The notes beneath the pieces were generated by a model. The model was not told the origin of the DNA and ran no database searches. It saw only the letters and a program-made list of their open reading frames with translations. Both the position numbers and the translations under genes were made by a program. This document shows, piece after piece, positions 61,972 through 64,000 of a stretch of 64,000 nucleotides of DNA; the first letter of the stretch is position 1; every line of letters starts with the position of its first letter. This DNA is from Fodinicurvata sediminis DSM 21159 (GTDB lineage: Bacteria; Pseudomonadota; Alphaproteobacteria; Kiloniellales; DSM-21159), in contig NZ_ATVH01000018.1 of NCBI RefSeq assembly GCF_000420625.1, positions 62,001 to 126,000 of the forward strand. The letters run 5' to 3'.

Positions 61972-63039
61972 ATGAGCGTGCAGGACGAGAAAGCTCCCCG
62001 GCAGCTACTGGTATCAGGTCGGCGACTCCTGATTTTCTCAGGACTTTTCGCGTTGCTGACCTTTCTGGGCTTTTATGCCGTATATGACCAGTTTGCGGGG
62101 AAAACACTTGTTTTCGATACCAAGCTTCTGGCGTGGTCGACAGTGCTGTCCATTGCGGGTCTGTTCGTCGTCTATATCCTTTCCGACGGGCTGCGGCTGT
62201 ATTTTACCTTGCGTGCGCTGGGTCAGCGGGTGCCGCTTAAACAGATCTTCCGTCTGGTTTTCATCAACATTTTCTTCTCTAACGTGACACCGATGGCGAC
62301 AGGCGGGGGTGTTGCACAGGTTTGGTACCTGCAACGACATGGCGTACGTGTCGGTACAGCCACAGCCGCCACCACGATCCGAACCGTCCTGGCCGTGGTA
62401 TTCATTTTCACACTGACACCTGTCTTCCTGCTGACCCTGGAAGCCTTGCACAATCAGACCCTGATCAGTCGTATCAGTTGGATTCTGGCAATCCTGATCG
62501 TGCTTTATCTTGGGTTCTTTTCTGTCGTCCTCTTGCGTGCCCGCTGGCTGATCGGCCCGGTTTCGCGGGTGCTGAAGGCAATGCGCATGCTACATCTGAT
62601 CAGCCAGGAAAGGCACATTCGCTGGCAATACAAATGTCGCCGCGAAATGTTGCACTTCTCGTATAGTTTCGCGATCTATCTGCAGGGACCCAAGGAATTC
62701 GTCTCTCTATCCATATTTTTCACCTTTCTTTTCCTGATCAGCCTGTTCAGTTTTCCGGCCCTGATTATTGCCGGGCTGGGATATCACGTGGACTATATCG
62801 TCACGACCGGGCTTCTGGTGGTGACCACCTTTGTCATGTACTTCTCGCCCACACCTGGCGCAGCCGGAATCTCGGAGGGCGTGTTCGGCAGCTTTTTCAG
62901 CAGCATCTTGACCCCGGACCATCTGATATTGGTGATCCTGGCCTGGCGCGTGGTAACGGTTTACATCGGGATGCTGGTTGGCCTCGTAATTATGCAGCTT
63001 GAGATTGCCCCAGGGAAGAAAGCGCGTGAAAAGACGTAA
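61972..63039 (+). CDS. YbhN/LPG-synthase-TM family membrane protein
   Basis: 355 residues and about eight helices. INIFFSNVTPMATGGGVAQVWYL and the late FSPTPGAAGISEGVF are the two glycine/proline motifs of the UPF0104/lysyl-PG synthase membrane domain (flippase-like). No synthase domain is attached. It overlaps the next gene by 14 bases, so the two are coupled. The 246-bp gap before it has no other gene. Confidence 0.82.
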   Translation: MSVQDEKAPRQLLVSGRRLLIFSGLFALLTFLGFYAVYDQFAGKTLVFDTKLLAWSTVLSIAGLFVVYILSDGLRLYFTLRALGQRVPLKQIFRLVFINIFFSNVTPMATGGGVAQVWYLQRHGVRVGTATAATTIRTVLAVVFIFTLTPVFLLTLEALHNQTLISRISWILAILIVLYLGFFSVVLLRARWLIGPVSRVLKAMRMLHLISQERHIRWQYKCRREMLHFSYSFAIYLQGPKEFVSLSIFFTFLFLISLFSFPALIIAGLGYHVDYIVTTGLLVVTTFVMYFSPTPGAAGISEGVFGSFFSSILTPDHLILVILAWRVVTVYIGMLVGLVIMQLEIAPGKKAREKT

Positions 63040-64000
63040 CCCGCTCAAACTGCTTTTCTACCTGAACGTCCTGCTCGTAGCGTTCCTGATTGGCTACAAG
63101 GCCTATCTCAACTACTTCCTATCCGATTTCAACGCGGAGCATACCGAACAACTGGCACAGCTCGAGGAAAGCCTGGAAGGTCAGGGTGACTTCAGCTTTG
63201 CCGTGGTCGGCAATATCAACAACTCCGTGGGCATTTTCGAGCGCAAGATCGTTCCCATGCTCAACGAGTCCGACATCGATTTCATGGTGTCTGCCGGCAA
63301 CGCCGTCAGTGGAGGAGGGGAGGACAAATACAGGGCGCTCCATGGCAGCCTTAGCCAGTTGGACATACCCTACCTGCTGACCTTCGGGGAAAACGAGTAC
63401 GAGGACTTTGGCAGCTTTCGCTTCTACGAGCACTTCGGCCCGCATTTCTATTCCGTTGTTGCAAATAACAGTCGCCTGATCTTTCTGGATTCCACGGGCA
63501 AGACTCCCTTTTCCTGGCAGTACCGCTGGCTGGAAGACATTCTGGAGGCGGATGAATCGGATCACGTTTTTGTTTTCGTGGGCCACCCCTTGTTCGAAGC
63601 TGAACAGGATGTGCTGTTCGGCTCGTCCGATGCCTATTGGCAAGCTGAAACCTCGCGTCTGCAACTGCTCGACTTGATACAGCGCCACGAGGTCGATGCC
63701 GTATTCTCTGCAAACCTGCCACTCTATTCCCAGCAGTCCGTGGGAGATACCGAGTTCATTACCACAGGCGGGGCGGGGGGCCTGATCCTGAACAATGATG
63801 TCAGTTTCTACCACTTCATCCGAGTAAATGTGACGCCCCAGGATTTCGATGTCGAACTGGTCCCTCTGGATATCGGGCAGCACCCGATCCTGAAACAGCT
63901 GGAGAGTTTCTGGTTCTTCATCTACTCGCTGTTCTACGTCGGCTATCAGAACTTCATCCTGCTGGTCAGTGTTCTGACCCTGATCGCCATTCGTCTCTAC
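63026..64000 (+). CDS. Degenerate metallophosphoesterase-like membrane protein, cut by the window end
   Basis: At least 325 residues from a GTG at 63026 behind AGGGAAGAAAG; it runs off the right edge. TM1 lies at about 8-26, then an extracytoplasmic domain with the order of calcineurin-like phosphoesterase motifs but with ligands replaced: VVGNINNS for GDxH, SAGNAV for GD, GENEYE for GNHE, GHPLF kept, and SANLPLY for GHxH. TTGGAGGL resembles the usual last loop. A new hydrophobic stretch begins at about 294. Probably a non-catalytic phosphoesterase fold. Coupled to the YbhN-type gene. Confidence 0.68.
   Translation, partial: MKRRNPLKLLFYLNVLLVAFLIGYKAYLNYFLSDFNAEHTEQLAQLEESLEGQGDFSFAVVGNINNSVGIFERKIVPMLNESDIDFMVSAGNAVSGGGEDKYRALHGSLSQLDIPYLLTFGENEYEDFGSFRFYEHFGPHFYSVVANNSRLIFLDSTGKTPFSWQYRWLEDILEADESDHVFVFVGHPLFEAEQDVLFGSSDAYWQAETSRLQLLDLIQRHEVDAVFSANLPLYSQQSVGDTEFITTGGAGGLILNNDVSFYHFIRVNVTPQDFDVELVPLDIGQHPILKQLESFWFFIYSLFYVGYQNFILLVSVLTLIAIRLY

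Overview
The window looks like chromosome of an alphaproteobacterium, most probably a Rhodospirillales-like, salt-adapted one. This rests on the hisZ-purA pair, an RpoH with the usual RpoH box, small families that I associate with Alphaproteobacteria (a DUF6476-like protein, a PAS_5-like protein, an RHH_4-PAS protein), a YehZYXW betaine-type importer and a full ectoine/hydroxyectoine degradation locus. The genus cannot be named from the sequence. No insertion sequence, phage gene, CRISPR array or rRNA was seen.

Layout. 0-7.9 kb: housekeeping genes hisZ, purA, a kinase-fold protein that lacks catalytic residues, a membrane protein, rpoH, rluD and tRNA-Glu(CTC). 7.9-12.3 kb: an accessory-looking stretch with a TPR plus outer-membrane-barrel protein, a secreted extremely acidic protein and about 590 bp without a convincing gene. 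12.3-14.4 kb: a cupin dioxygenase, a membrane protein and a membrane-bound LytTR regulator. 14.6-18.6 kb: the osmF-yehY-yehX-yehW osmolyte importer. 18.6-28.1 kb: a PhoD-like phosphatase, a hemerythrin/YqaA pair, a cobalt-type nitrile hydratase with its activator, a YeeE/YedE sulfur transporter, gamma-glutamylcyclotransferase, an SDR enzyme, a fold-IV aminotransferase and a PAS protein.

28.2-36.1 kb is the least familiar part: a PanB-like enzyme with altered active-site residues, a GntR/FCD regulator, a three-gene TRAP transporter, a DUF6166-like protein, a PhyH-type oxygenase, a thiol-dioxygenase-type cupin and a fatty-acid-hydroxylase-family membrane oxygenase. Four promoters here carry near-identical copies of the palindrome TGATATATCA at the core promoter or expected start site, so the genes probably form one regulon whose substrate is unknown. 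36.3-38.7 kb holds a GlxA-type regulator and a histidine kinase.

38.8-52.2 kb is an ectoine/hydroxyectoine uptake and degradation locus. It has a minus-strand doeX-doeC-doeD group, uehA on the minus strand, then enuR, uehB, uehC, eutA, eutB, eutC, doeA and doeB on the plus strand. A shared 16-bp motif flanks enuR. EutABC would convert hydroxyectoine to ectoine, DoeA/DoeB would give diaminobutyrate, and DoeD/DoeC would give aspartate.

52.2-60.6 kb is a Lap-like type I secretion system: a TolC-like protein, an ABC transporter with an inactive C39-like domain, an HlyD-type adaptor and a LapG-type periplasmic protease. The next gene is not LapD. It encodes a transmembrane periplasmic-sensor, PAS and HD-GYP protein whose metal-binding residues are lost. 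I infer that this dead HD-GYP protein may take the place of LapD, and I consider this the most interesting hypothesis in the window. The right end has an RHH-PAS protein, a small acidic protein, a YbhN-type membrane protein and a truncated, degenerate phosphoesterase-like membrane protein.
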